A stretch of 64,000 bases of DNA from Klenkia taihuensis (GTDB lineage: Bacteria; Actinomycetota; Actinomycetes; Mycobacteriales; Geodermatophilaceae), in the NCBI RefSeq assembly GCF_900112525.1, contig NZ_FOMD01000003.1, forward strand, positions 1 to 64,000, given 5' to 3'. The position numbers were made by a program, and so were the translations under genes. Positions 9,591 through 18,237 of this stretch are shown here, piece after piece (the first letter of the stretch is position 1; each line of letters opens with the position of its first letter). The notes under the pieces are model-generated. The model saw only the letters and a program-made list of their open reading frames with translations. It did no database searches and was not told the DNA's origin.

Positions 9591-10259
9591 GTGATCACCT
9601 CCCGGGTCCGTGCCGCCGCCCTCGTCGTCCTGGCGATCGAGGTGCCGCTGGCCGCCGCGCTGCTGGTCGCGAACAGCACGTCGTCCGCGCGGGCGTTGGA
9701 GCCCGGCCCGCACGCCTTCCTGCAGACGCACCCCGACGGCTCCCCGGTCACCTGGGACCCGTGCAGCCCGATCGGCTACGTCGTGAACTGGGACCACGCA
9801 CCCGACGGCGCGCTGCCGCTGCTCACCGACGCGGTGGCCACCGTCGAGGACGCCACCGGCCTGACGTTCACCGCGCTCGGCGCCACCCGGGTGGACCCGA
9901 CGTCGGACGCCGCGGTCGACGTGCTGCCCGCCGGTGCGGAGGTGCTCATCTCCTGGGTGCCCACCGGGGAGGAGCAGCTGTACGCCGACGGCGAGGCGGT
10001 CGGCTGGGCCCGGCCGCTGGCCGCGGGGGGCGGCTACGTCCGCGGGCAGGTCTCCCTGGACGCCGGCTGGTTCGCCGCTGCCTCGCCCGCCCAGGCCCGC
10101 CGGGTGGTGCTGCACGAGCTCGGGCACCTCGTCGGGCTGGACCACGCCGGCGACGACGGCCAGCTGATGGGCGCCCACGGCACCCCGACGGCGTTCCAGC
10201 AGGGCGACCTGGAGGGGCTCGCCGAGCTCGGCCCGCGCAGCGGACCCCGCTGCAGCTGA
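9591..10259 (+). CDS. Secreted matrixin-like zinc metalloprotease
   Basis: About 222 residues. A signal peptide (VRAAALVVLAIEVPLAAALL, then an Ala-rich cleavage region) precedes a small zincin domain. The zinc site is HELGHLVGLDH, the full HExxHxxGxxH metzincin signature, followed by a QLMG turn that probably provides the Met-turn. The domain entry VTWDPCSPIGYVVN is shared with the second protease at 10860. A GTG at 9591 gives a clean signal peptide; the in-frame GTG at 9555 adds 12 residues and cannot be excluded. The cellular target is unknown. Confidence 0.88.
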   Translation: MITSRVRAAALVVLAIEVPLAAALLVANSTSSARALEPGPHAFLQTHPDGSPVTWDPCSPIGYVVNWDHAPDGALPLLTDAVATVEDATGLTFTALGATRVDPTSDAAVDVLPAGAEVLISWVPTGEEQLYADGEAVGWARPLAAGGGYVRGQVSLDAGWFAAASPAQARRVVLHELGHLVGLDHAGDDGQLMGAHGTPTAFQQGDLEGLAELGPRSGPRCS

Positions 10260-10288
10260 TCGGCCCGGCCGTCGACTAGACAGTGCAC

Positions 10289-10822
10289 ATGACCGACGCG
10301 ACCACCCTGACCGACGCCGGCTGGCTCTCCCGCGAGGAGATGGACTCAGCGCGCGAGCGGTTGCCGATCCTCTACGTCGACGCCGTCCCGGTCCGGGTGG
10401 ACGACCACGGGGTGGTCACCGAGATCGGCCTGCTGCTGCGCGCGGGCGAGGACGGGCAGATCAAGCGAGCGCTGGTCTCGGGCCGGGTGCTGTACCACGA
10501 GCGGGTGCGCGCGGCCCTGCTCCGCCACCTGGAGAAGGACCTCGGCCCCCTCGCGCTGCCCCGGGTGCCGGCCTCGCCGCAGCCGTTCACCATCGCCGAG
10601 TACTTCCCGACCCCCGGCGTCACCCCGTTCCACGACCCCCGCCAGCACGCGGTCTCGCTGGCCTACGTGGTGCCGGTCGAGGGCGACTGCGAGCCCCAGC
10701 AGGACGCGCTGGAGCTGACCTGGTTCACCCCCGACGAGGCCCGCGACCCCGGTGTGCTCGCCGAGCTGGCCAACGGGCAGAGCCACCTGCTCACCCAGGC
10801 GCTGGCGCACCTCGGCGTGTGA
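10289..10822 (+). CDS. NUDIX-like protein (DUF4916-type)
   Basis: A 177-residue cytoplasmic protein with a NUDIX-like fold. The region around VSGRVLYHERVRAALLRHL occupies the place of the Nudix box, but the canonical REUxEExGU acidic residues are largely missing, so pyrophosphohydrolase activity is doubtful. The C-terminal half AVSLAYVVPVEGDCEPQ and LELTWFTPDEA is typical of actinobacterial NUDIX-family proteins annotated as DUF4916. It starts at ATG 10289 and sits between two secreted proteases on the same strand, without overlap. Confidence 0.78.
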   Translation: MTDATTLTDAGWLSREEMDSARERLPILYVDAVPVRVDDHGVVTEIGLLLRAGEDGQIKRALVSGRVLYHERVRAALLRHLEKDLGPLALPRVPASPQPFTIAEYFPTPGVTPFHDPRQHAVSLAYVVPVEGDCEPQQDALELTWFTPDEARDPGVLAELANGQSHLLTQALAHLGV

Positions 10823-10859
10823 CGCGGGCGGGGCCGCGCCGTCCCGCACACTGGTCCCG

Positions 10860-11774
10860 ATGACCGAGGACCCGGCCACGCAGCGCTACCCGCTGCCGCC
10901 CTGGCCCCCACCGGCCCAGTCCCCGCCGGCCGCCCTTCCGCCCGCCCCGTCCCCACCGCGGCGCGGCTCGCGGCTGCTGCGCGGCTTCGTCGTGCTCGTG
11001 GCCGTCGTCGGCCTGGTCGCCGCCGGCTGGTGGCTGCGCACCGGCGAGGCGCCGCCGGTGCCGCAGGTCGGGCCGTCGGCGGCCACCGCCGACCCGGCGC
11101 CGCGCACCGTGCCCACGCCCGGGTACGAGGAGTCCGGCACCCCGCTGGGCACGCCGCCGCCGGCCCCGGACAGCGACGTCTACGCCTTCGTCGCCCGGCA
11201 GGACGACGGCACCACCCCGGTCGCCTACGACCCGTGCCGCCCGGTCGCGGTCGTGCTCAGCCCGGACGGCGCCCCCGCGGACGCCGAGCCCCTGCTGGTC
11301 GACGCGCTGGCCCGGATGTCCGAGGTGACCGGGCTGCAGTTCCGCTACGAGGGCACCACCGACGAGCTGCCCGGCGGCTCGCGCGAGGCCTACCAGCCCG
11401 ACCGGTACGGCGACCGCTGGGCGCCGGTGCTCGTCGGCTGGCGCACCCCCGACCAGGAGCCCGGCCTGGCCGGCGACGTCGCGGGCCTGGGCGGCAGCGC
11501 CTCGGCCGGCCCCGAGGGCGGACCGCTGGCCTGGGTGACCGGCAGCGTGACGCTGGACGGCCCGGAGTTCGCCGAGCTGGCCGCCTCCGGGGACGCCGAG
11601 GTGGGGCGGGCGATCCTGCTGCACGAGCTCGGCCACGTGGTCGGGCTGGCGCACGTCTGGGACTCCGACCAGCTGATGGCCTCCACCACCTCCGGCCGGG
11701 TGCTCGACTTCGCCGACGGCGACCTGGCCGGGCTCGCGCAGCTCGGCGCCGGGGTGTGCATCCCGGAGCTGTAG
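10860..11774 (+). CDS. Membrane-anchored matrixin-like zinc metalloprotease
   Basis: A 304-residue paralogue of the protease at 9591. A proline-rich cytoplasmic N-terminus (LPPWPPPAQSPPAALPPAPS) is followed by one membrane helix (GFVVLVAVVGLVAAGWWL) and then a Pro/Thr linker. The extracellular domain begins with VAYDPCRPVAVVLS, related to the first protease, and carries the zinc motif HELGHVVGLAH with a QLMAS Met-turn. The start ATG at 10860 gives a sensible topology. The two genes are about 600 bp apart around the NUDIX-like gene, which points to duplication. Confidence 0.87.
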   Translation: MTEDPATQRYPLPPWPPPAQSPPAALPPAPSPPRRGSRLLRGFVVLVAVVGLVAAGWWLRTGEAPPVPQVGPSAATADPAPRTVPTPGYEESGTPLGTPPPAPDSDVYAFVARQDDGTTPVAYDPCRPVAVVLSPDGAPADAEPLLVDALARMSEVTGLQFRYEGTTDELPGGSREAYQPDRYGDRWAPVLVGWRTPDQEPGLAGDVAGLGGSASAGPEGGPLAWVTGSVTLDGPEFAELAASGDAEVGRAILLHELGHVVGLAHVWDSDQLMASTTSGRVLDFADGDLAGLAQLGAGVCIPEL

Positions 11775-11815
11775 GGCCACCGATGAGATCGGCCGGCGGT
11801 GGCAGTCTCCCCGGC

Positions 11816-12622
11816 ATGACCCAGCAGACCATCCGGCACACCCTCGACGCCCCGGGCGCCGTCCTGTCCTACGAGGTGCTCGGCAGCGGCCCGGTGCTGG
11901 CGCTCATCGGCCACCCGATGCCGGCCGACGGCTTCCGGCCGCTGGCCGAGCAGCTGGCCGGGGCGCACACCGTGGTGCTGCACGACCCGCGCGGCACCGG
12001 CGACTCCACCATGACCGACCCCACCGAGCCGCCGGACGTCGCGACCCTGGCCGACGACCTGTCCCGGGTGCTGGCCGCGGTCACCTCCGAGCCGGCCGAC
12101 GTGTTCGGCTCCAGCGGCGGCGGCATCACCGCGCTGGAGCTGGCCGCCACACACCCCGAGCAGGTGCGCACCGTGGTCGCGCACGAGCCGCCGCTGGTGG
12201 AGTACCTGGACGACGCCGCCGTGCACCGGGCCGCCGGGGAGCAGGTGCAGCGGCTCTACCGCGAGCAGGGCCTGATGGCCGCGATGGCGCTGTTCGCGCA
12301 GCAGAACGGGTTCGCCCCGCCGCCCGGTGCGCCGGCGCCCCCGCCGCCGTCCGAGGCCGACCTGCGGTCGATGACCCGGCTGGTGCTGGGCATGGGCACG
12401 ATGACCGGGCACCGGGTCGGCGAGCTGCCGGCCGGTCAGGTGGTCATCGGCGTCGGCGCGTGGTCGGACCAGGCGACGACCGGCCGGACCTCCCGCGCGG
12501 TCGCCGCCGAGCACGGCCTGCCGCTGGTGACCTTCCCCGGCGGGCACGGCGGGTTCCATCCCGACCAGGGCGGTGACCCGGTCGCGTTCGCCGTGGCGCT
12601 GGAGGAGGCCCTCAGGCGGTGA
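11816..12622 (+). CDS. Alpha/beta hydrolase
   Basis: A 268-residue soluble hydrolase. The oxyanion-region loop LIGHPMPADG, the nucleophile elbow GSSGGG (catalytic Ser) and the late histidine in FPGGHGGFHPDQGG are visible; an acidic residue near VGAWSD may complete the triad. A short proline-rich stretch (APPPGAPAPPPPSEAD) lies in the cap region. ATG 11816 is used; an in-frame ATG at 11783 would add 11 residues. Its 3' end overlaps the end of the JetC gene by 11 bp in convergent orientation. The substrate is unknown. Confidence 0.86.
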   Translation: MTQQTIRHTLDAPGAVLSYEVLGSGPVLALIGHPMPADGFRPLAEQLAGAHTVVLHDPRGTGDSTMTDPTEPPDVATLADDLSRVLAAVTSEPADVFGSSGGGITALELAATHPEQVRTVVAHEPPLVEYLDDAAVHRAAGEQVQRLYREQGLMAAMALFAQQNGFAPPPGAPAPPPPSEADLRSMTRLVLGMGTMTGHRVGELPAGQVVIGVGAWSDQATTGRTSRAVAAEHGLPLVTFPGGHGGFHPDQGGDPVAFAVALEEALRR

Positions 12623-15600
12623 CGGTCCGGGCCAGCGCGCGCCGGGCCCGGTAGTCGGCCACGGTCAGGCACTGCAGCCGCGACTCGTCGCCCTGCTGGT
12701 TGTCCACGTAGGCCAGCGACGCCACGTAGGGCTCGATGGTGTGGATCTTCTGCAGCGGGGTGACGACGAGCAGCTGCAGACCCAGCCGGGCGAACAGGTC
12801 CAGGGCGAACCGGGTGGAGTCGTCCGAGCCCCGCCCGAACGCCTCGTCGACCACGACGAACCGGAAGTCGCGGGCCAGCTGCTTCGCCGGGTCGATGCCG
12901 AACTGGTAGGCCAGCGAGGCGGCGAGCACGGTGTAGGCCAGCTTCTCCTTCTGGCCGCCGGATTTGCCGCCGGCGTCGGTGTGCGTCTCGTGCTCGGCGT
13001 CGTCGTGCCGCCACCGCTCGGTCGCGGTGAACTCGAACCAGGTGCGGACGTCGGTGACCAGCCGGGCCCAGCGGCGGTCCTCGGCCACGTGCCCGGCGCG
13101 GCCGCGCAGCCGGTGCACCACGCGGGCGACCCGGGCGAAGCGCTCCTCGGGGTCGGTCTCGCCGGCGTCGGCGCAGGCCCGCAGGTCGGCGCGGAAGTCC
13201 TCGATCTCCGGGGCGGCCGAGCGCCGGGCCTCCAGGGCCAGGTAGCGGCCCGGGTGGTAGTCGATGTCGTGCAGCGAGCCGTTGATCGCCGCGACCCGCT
13301 CGGTGACCTGGTCGGCGCGGTGCTCCAGCTCGGCGAGGAAGCCGGCGACGTCGCGCACCGTGTCCTGCTCGAGCAGCGCGGTGAACGCCGCCTCGGCGCG
13401 GGGCAGCTGGTCGGCGCGCAGCCGCTCGTGCAGCGCCCGGAAGGCGTCGACCGCGCCGCGGGAGGCATCCAGGGAGGCGGCGACGTCGGGGTGCTGGGCG
13501 CGGAAGGCGGCCATCGCGCGCACCATCCGCTCCTCGACCTCGGCGCGGACCGACACCTGGGTGGTGCGCTCGCGCTCGAGCAGCGCGCGCATGTTCCGCT
13601 CGCGCTCGTCGACGTCGGCCAGGTCGGTCACCGGGACCGTCGCGACCAGGGCCCGGCGGTCCAGCCGCTCGGGGGCGGTCAGCGACCGGTCGATGCGCAG
13701 CGCCCGGGCGACCGCGGAGCCGTCGTCCACCGCGAGCTGCGCGGGCCGGACGTCGGGGGCCTCGTCGGCGACGCCGGCGGCGGCCAGCCGGCGGCGGACG
13801 CCCTCCAGCACCGAGAACGTCTCGCCCAGGGCGTAGGCGGCCGCGCCCCGGCGCTGCTGCAGGGTGGCCTGCGCGGTGGCCAGCGCGACGATGTCGCGGC
13901 GGACGTCGTCCATGGCGCCGTCCAGGCCGAAGAGGACGCCGGAGGCGGCGATGAGCAGGTCGCGCTCGCGGCCGAGCTCGGCGATCTGCCGGATGGCGCC
14001 CTGCCAGTCCAGCGCCCGCCAGCTGTCGTAGGCCGACAGCTGGGCGAGGTCGCGGCTGCGGGCGACGGCGCGGGCCCGCTCGGCGCGGACGGCGTCGCGG
14101 GCGGCGGTGAGCTCGGCCAGCTGGGGCAGCAGCGCGTTCTCCGCGGCGGTCAGGGCGCGGATCTTGCCGGCGGCGTCCCAGCCGAGCACCCGGTGCACGG
14201 GGTCGGCGGCGGGGTGCCGGTCGTCGAGGGCGTGCCGGCCGCTGCGGTCCTTGACCTGGCCGGTGCGGGTGACCGCGACCGGGGTGCGGGCGAACTCGGC
14301 GACGTCGTCGACCCGCAGGTGCGGGGCGCGGCGGGCCAGCAGGCCCTCCAGCCACGCGGCCAGCGGGGTGGACCGGACCTCGAGGACGGCGGCCAGCGAC
14401 TGCGGCGCGGGCATCGGTGCGGCGGTGGGCAGCTCGGCGGGCACCGGCAGGTAGGCCAGCTCCGCGCCGAGGTCGGACCCCTCGACCCAGGCGCAGACCT
14501 CGGCGTAGCGGTCGGCGGGGACCAGCAGGGTGAGCGCGAGGTCGCGCAGCACCCGCTCGGCGGCGGGCACCCACTCGGCGTGCACGGGGGAGACCCGGAC
14601 CAGCTCGCCGGCGAAGGGCAGCTCGGCGGCGTCCACGCCGAGGGCGGCGGCCAGCCGGTCGCGCAGCAGCACCTGCTCGCGGGGGACGGCGCCGGTGCGC
14701 CCGCGCAGCCCGGTCAGCTCGTGGCCGATGCCGGCGGCGCGGGAGCGCAGCGCGGCCAGTGCCACCTCGACCTCGGCGAGCCGGTCCTCGGCCTCGCCCT
14801 CGCTCTCCACGGCGCGGGCGAGGGCCTCGGCGACCTCGGTGCGCCGGACGACGAAGTCCTCGCCGTCCACGACCGGGTCCAGGCCGGTGGCCTCGAGCAG
14901 GCCGGCGAACACCCCGGCGCGGGTGCGCCGCTCGCGGCGGGCCTCCTCCAGCTCCAGCAGCTGCTCGTCGATGTAGCGCAGCCGCTCGCCGCCGTTGCCG
15001 GTGCGCTGCATGGTCAGCGACAGCTCGCGGGCGCGGGCCAGGTCGAGGTTGGTGATGCCCTGGGTCAGCGCGCGGTCGGCGGCGGCGACCTCGGCGCGCT
15101 GGGTGGTGGCCCGGGCGGCGAGCAGCTTCTCGCGCAGGGTGTCCGCCCAGCGGGGGAGCGCGGCGAGGTCGGCGTCGACGGTGGCGATCTGCTCGGTGAG
15201 GACGGCGTGCCGGTCGGCGTCGGTGAGCACCGGGCGCAGCTGGGCGAGCTGGGCGCGGCCGGTGACGACGGCGTCGTGCGCGCGGGTGAGGTGGTCGACG
15301 TGGCCGAGCAGCCGGTCCACCCAGCCGGCGGAGTCGCCGGGCTCGAGCAGGTGGCTGCGGACGAAGCCGTTGAGGTCGCCGACGGTCTTCATCGAGACGG
15401 TCTGGTGGAACAGGTCCATCGCCTGCTCGGAGGCGATGCCCAGCCGGTTGCGGAAGGCGCGGCCGTACTCGGTGAAGGTGCCGAACACCTCGACGTCGGG
15501 CCGGGCGGCCAGCCGGCGGCGCAGTGCCGCGGGGTCGCTGCCGAAGTCGGTCAGGTCGCCGGCGATGGACAGGTCGCGGTCGGCGACGAGGTGGAACCGG

Positions 15601-16079
15601 TCGGGCTGGCCGACCTCGCCCGAGCGCAGCCAGAAGACCTGGCCGAGGGTGACGGTCTCGTCCAGGCCCTCGTTGCGGAACACCGCCAGCAGCGCGGTCC
15701 AGGTGCTGCCCGGGCGCAGGCCGACGGTCCGGGTGCCGCCGGTGGAGCCGGTGCGCTCGGCCCGCCAGTGGCCCTGCACGTAGGAGCGCAGGTCGCGCTC
15801 GCGGGTCGGGGCGCCGGCGGCCTCGTTGTAGGAGACCCGGGCGGCGGGCAGCAGCAGCGTGCTGATCGCGTCGACGATGGTCGACTTGCCCGAGCCGATG
15901 TCGCCGGTGAGCAGGGTGTTCTGCCCGTCGGCGCGCAGCGTCCAGACCTTGCGGTCGAAGGTGCCCCAGTTGAGCAGCTCGAGGCGGTCCAGCCGGAACC
16001 CGGCGCGGGGGGCGGGGCCGTCGGGGCCGTCGTCCTCGGTGGTGAGCAGCAGGTGCGGCACCGGCGGGGTGGTGGTCAC
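12612..16079 (-). CDS. jetC: JetC/MksB-like SMC ATPase (Wadjet condensin)
   Basis: A 1,155-residue SMC/MukB-type ATPase, the motor of a JetABC/MksFEB condensin that extrudes DNA loops and acts against plasmids in the Wadjet system. Walker A is GDIGSGKST (about residues 59-67). Two long coiled-coil arms rich in Ala, Glu, Arg and Leu flank a central hinge region. The C-terminal head has the signature SGGQKEKLAYT and the Walker B stretch FVVVDEAFGRGSDDST. The GTG at 16079 overlaps the stop of the JetB gene (GTGA). In four-gene Wadjet loci a JetD nuclease gene follows; here the next gene is a convergent hydrolase, so the nuclease subunit is absent from the locus. It may be encoded elsewhere or the complex may serve chromosome organisation. 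Confidence 0.93.
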   Translation of the reverse strand: MTTTPPVPHLLLTTEDDGPDGPAPRAGFRLDRLELLNWGTFDRKVWTLRADGQNTLLTGDIGSGKSTIVDAISTLLLPAARVSYNEAAGAPTRERDLRSYVQGHWRAERTGSTGGTRTVGLRPGSTWTALLAVFRNEGLDETVTLGQVFWLRSGEVGQPDRFHLVADRDLSIAGDLTDFGSDPAALRRRLAARPDVEVFGTFTEYGRAFRNRLGIASEQAMDLFHQTVSMKTVGDLNGFVRSHLLEPGDSAGWVDRLLGHVDHLTRAHDAVVTGRAQLAQLRPVLTDADRHAVLTEQIATVDADLAALPRWADTLREKLLAARATTQRAEVAAADRALTQGITNLDLARARELSLTMQRTGNGGERLRYIDEQLLELEEARRERRTRAGVFAGLLEATGLDPVVDGEDFVVRRTEVAEALARAVESEGEAEDRLAEVEVALAALRSRAAGIGHELTGLRGRTGAVPREQVLLRDRLAAALGVDAAELPFAGELVRVSPVHAEWVPAAERVLRDLALTLLVPADRYAEVCAWVEGSDLGAELAYLPVPAELPTAAPMPAPQSLAAVLEVRSTPLAAWLEGLLARRAPHLRVDDVAEFARTPVAVTRTGQVKDRSGRHALDDRHPAADPVHRVLGWDAAGKIRALTAAENALLPQLAELTAARDAVRAERARAVARSRDLAQLSAYDSWRALDWQGAIRQIAELGRERDLLIAASGVLFGLDGAMDDVRRDIVALATAQATLQQRRGAAAYALGETFSVLEGVRRRLAAAGVADEAPDVRPAQLAVDDGSAVARALRIDRSLTAPERLDRRALVATVPVTDLADVDERERNMRALLERERTTQVSVRAEVEERMVRAMAAFRAQHPDVAASLDASRGAVDAFRALHERLRADQLPRAEAAFTALLEQDTVRDVAGFLAELEHRADQVTERVAAINGSLHDIDYHPGRYLALEARRSAAPEIEDFRADLRACADAGETDPEERFARVARVVHRLRGRAGHVAEDRRWARLVTDVRTWFEFTATERWRHDDAEHETHTDAGGKSGGQKEKLAYTVLAASLAYQFGIDPAKQLARDFRFVVVDEAFGRGSDDSTRFALDLFARLGLQLLVVTPLQKIHTIEPYVASLAYVDNQQGDESRLQCLTVADYRARRALARTVTA

Positions 16080-16711
16080 GGGAGGTCCTCCACGGCGGGC
16101 TGGAGCTGCTGGGTGGCGGCGGCGTACTCGGCGAGCTTGGCGTCGAAGTCGGCCAGCCACTGCGCGTCGACGAAGGCCTTGAGCACGCGGCGGACCTCGA
16201 AGCCGCCGTCCGGGCCGGGCATCCGGCGCAGGAAGCCGAGCTCGACGGCCTTGGCGACGTGCCCGTCCACCTGCTCGACCAGCCGGTTGCGCCGGCCGGG
16301 GTCGGGCAGCACCTCGGCGAGCAGGTCGACGATCTCCAGCCGGGAGAGCACCAGCCGGCCGCCGGCCTCGCCGGCGTCGGTGGCGGCCAGCCGGCGGCGC
16401 AGCAGCGCCAGCAGCAGGCTGACCGGGAAGGACAGCGACCGGCGGGCGACCAGCCGGGGCACGGGGACGCCGCCGTCGGGGTCCTCGTCGGGGCGCTGCC
16501 GCAGGAAGGCGTAGCCCTCGGTCTCGTCGACCACCGGCACCAGCCCGAGGACGGCGACGTGGTCGCGCAGGTCCGGCTGCAGGGCCAGCAGGTGCCGCCA
16601 CACCTCCGGCGCGGACTCGCGGTAGACGACGCCGCGCATCAGCGAGGTCACCACCAGCGGGAGGCTCAGCTCGGCCCGGGGCGGGGCGGTGTCGGGCAGC
16701 AGGGCGGTCAT
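16076..16711 (-). CDS. jetB: JetB/MksE-like condensin subunit (DUF4194)
   Basis: A 211-residue KITE-type (winged-helix) subunit that bridges the kleisin JetA and the ATPase JetC. The family pattern is clear: VVTSLMRGVVYRES near the N-terminus, a middle stretch GYAFLRQRPDED, RRSLSFPVSLLLALLRRRL, and the C-terminal AVELGFLRRM followed by FEVRRVLKAFVDAQWL, as in DUF4194/MksE proteins. It starts at ATG 16711 inside the JetA stop (ATGA) and its own stop overlaps the start of JetC. Such tight coupling fits fixed subunit ratios. Confidence 0.92.
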   Translation of the reverse strand: MTALLPDTAPPRAELSLPLVVTSLMRGVVYRESAPEVWRHLLALQPDLRDHVAVLGLVPVVDETEGYAFLRQRPDEDPDGGVPVPRLVARRSLSFPVSLLLALLRRRLAATDAGEAGGRLVLSRLEIVDLLAEVLPDPGRRNRLVEQVDGHVAKAVELGFLRRMPGPDGGFEVRRVLKAFVDAQWLADFDAKLAEYAAATQQLQPAVEDLP

Positions 16712-18153
16712 CGGGGGTCCTCCGCGAGCACGGTCGGGACGGCGGGGTGGGCGCGGCGGCCGGCCGGGTGCCGGGACCCGGCGCGGGGGTCGGCGTGCCG
16801 GCGGGCGTAGACCACGCGGGGCAGGGTGGCGGTTCGCTGCCGGCCGTCGGGGTCGGTCCAGGAGACGGTGTCCGGGTCGTCGTCGGGGCCCCCGGGCTCG
16901 TCCTCGGCGGACGGCGCGGGCAGGACGACGTCGAAGGCCTCGTCGCGCAGGGACAGGTAGGCGACCAGCTCGGCGAGGCCGTGCTGCAGCGGGTGCTGCT
17001 CCAGCACGGTGGCGAGCTCGACACGCGGCCGCTGGAGCAGGGCGCGGCGGACGTGCGCGGTCAGCGGGACCGGGTCGACCTGCACCTGGTCGAACAGGGC
17101 CGCGGCGGCGAAGTCCTCGTCGCCGGCCTCGGGCCGGGCGCTGTCGACGGCGGCGCGGCGCGGCGGGGAGTAGAGGTGGCGCTCCATCGGCAGGACGACG
17201 GTCGGGTGCAGGTCGTCGAGCCCGACGGAGAACCCGTCCAGGTCGGCCAGGCCCGCCGAGAGCAGGCGGGCGCGGGCCTCGATGCCGGCGACGAGGTCGA
17301 CGACGCGTCGGTTCTCCTGCCACACGTCGTCGTCCAGGCCGGTGCGCAGCACGTCGACCAGGCCGCGCAGCACCTGGCGGGTGTGCTGGGCGGCGGCGAC
17401 CAGGTCGTGCCGGATGCGGCGCATCCGCGGGTCGGCGCAGGTGCGCAGCGCGGGCAGCGCGTGCACCCGGTCGAGCAGGTCGGTGAACTCGTCCTGCAGG
17501 CGGGGGGAGAGCAGCCGGTCGTAGCAGGCGTGGAAGCTGCGGCCCTGGTCGGTCTCGGCTATGCCGGCGCGGCCGGCGGCGACCTCGAGCGCCAGCGCGC
17601 CGTCCCCGGCGGCGATCCGGTCGCGCAGCTCCCGGTCGCGGTCGCGGAATGCGGCCTCGACGGCGCGCAGGTCGGCGAGCAGGCCGGTGGCGGTGGCGGT
17701 GGCGTGCAGGTAGCGGTCGCGCTGGGCGGCGGGCTCGTCGTCCCCGGTGGCCAGGGCGCGCAGCTGGTCGACGACCGTGCCCAGCCGGGCGGCGGTGTCG
17801 ACGAAGGGACGGCGCTGCAGGCCGCGGACGAAGGCGACGGCGAGCTCGGCGGCGGGGGTGGCGTCCATGAGCGGCTCGTCAGAGCCGGGCGGGTACCAGG
17901 CGCGCAGCCAGCCGCCGTCCGGGCCGGCCCAGCCGTCGAGGTAGCCGCGGGCGTCGACCGGGACGCGGGAGGTGCCGTCGAGCTCGGCGAGCAGGTCGGC
18001 CAGCCGGTCGGCGAGCTCGCCGGCGGGCAGGCCGTGCGCGCCGCCCTCGGTGAAGACGCGGGCGAGGAAGGCGACGACGAGGGGTGCGTCGTCGGCGCGG
18101 AGCAGCCGCCAGGCCGCGTGCTGCTGCAGCGACTGGACGTCGTCGACCTGCAT
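16708..18153 (-). CDS. jetA: JetA/MksF-like kleisin (DUF3375)
   Basis: A 481-residue DUF3375 protein, the kleisin of the JetABC/MksBEF complex that links the two ATPase heads. Recognisable parts are the N-terminal winged helix (WRLLRADDAPLVVAFL), a helical middle with RDRELRDRIAAGDG and TDQGRSFHACYDRLLSP, and the C-terminal region VELATVLEQHPLQHGLAELVAYL. The ATG at 18153 is preceded by GGGAGGGGTGAC, a strong ribosome binding site, which supports this start over longer in-frame possibilities. It is the first gene of the three-gene operon and is separated from the GGDEF gene by 84 bp. Confidence 0.92.
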   Translation of the reverse strand: MQVDDVQSLQQHAAWRLLRADDAPLVVAFLARVFTEGGAHGLPAGELADRLADLLAELDGTSRVPVDARGYLDGWAGPDGGWLRAWYPPGSDEPLMDATPAAELAVAFVRGLQRRPFVDTAARLGTVVDQLRALATGDDEPAAQRDRYLHATATATGLLADLRAVEAAFRDRDRELRDRIAAGDGALALEVAAGRAGIAETDQGRSFHACYDRLLSPRLQDEFTDLLDRVHALPALRTCADPRMRRIRHDLVAAAQHTRQVLRGLVDVLRTGLDDDVWQENRRVVDLVAGIEARARLLSAGLADLDGFSVGLDDLHPTVVLPMERHLYSPPRRAAVDSARPEAGDEDFAAAALFDQVQVDPVPLTAHVRRALLQRPRVELATVLEQHPLQHGLAELVAYLSLRDEAFDVVLPAPSAEDEPGGPDDDPDTVSWTDPDGRQRTATLPRVVYARRHADPRAGSRHPAGRRAHPAVPTVLAEDPR

Positions 18154-18237
18154 GTCACCCCTCCCGGCCGTGATCGTGATCGGCGCGAGGGTAGGTCGGT
18201 GGTCGCGTCCGACCCGGCGGGGCACTCCGGGGTGTGA

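Noticed and set aside
12573-16514. A 1,313-codon open frame on the plus strand
   Set aside because: Antisense to JetC; composition (Gly, Val, Gln, Asp, His repeats) is that of an antisense shadow of a coiled-coil gene.
12612-18153. A hidden JetD gene next to JetABC
   Set aside because: Downstream is a convergent alpha/beta hydrolase and upstream a GGDEF-EAL protein; neither has a toprim or DUF2220 pattern.
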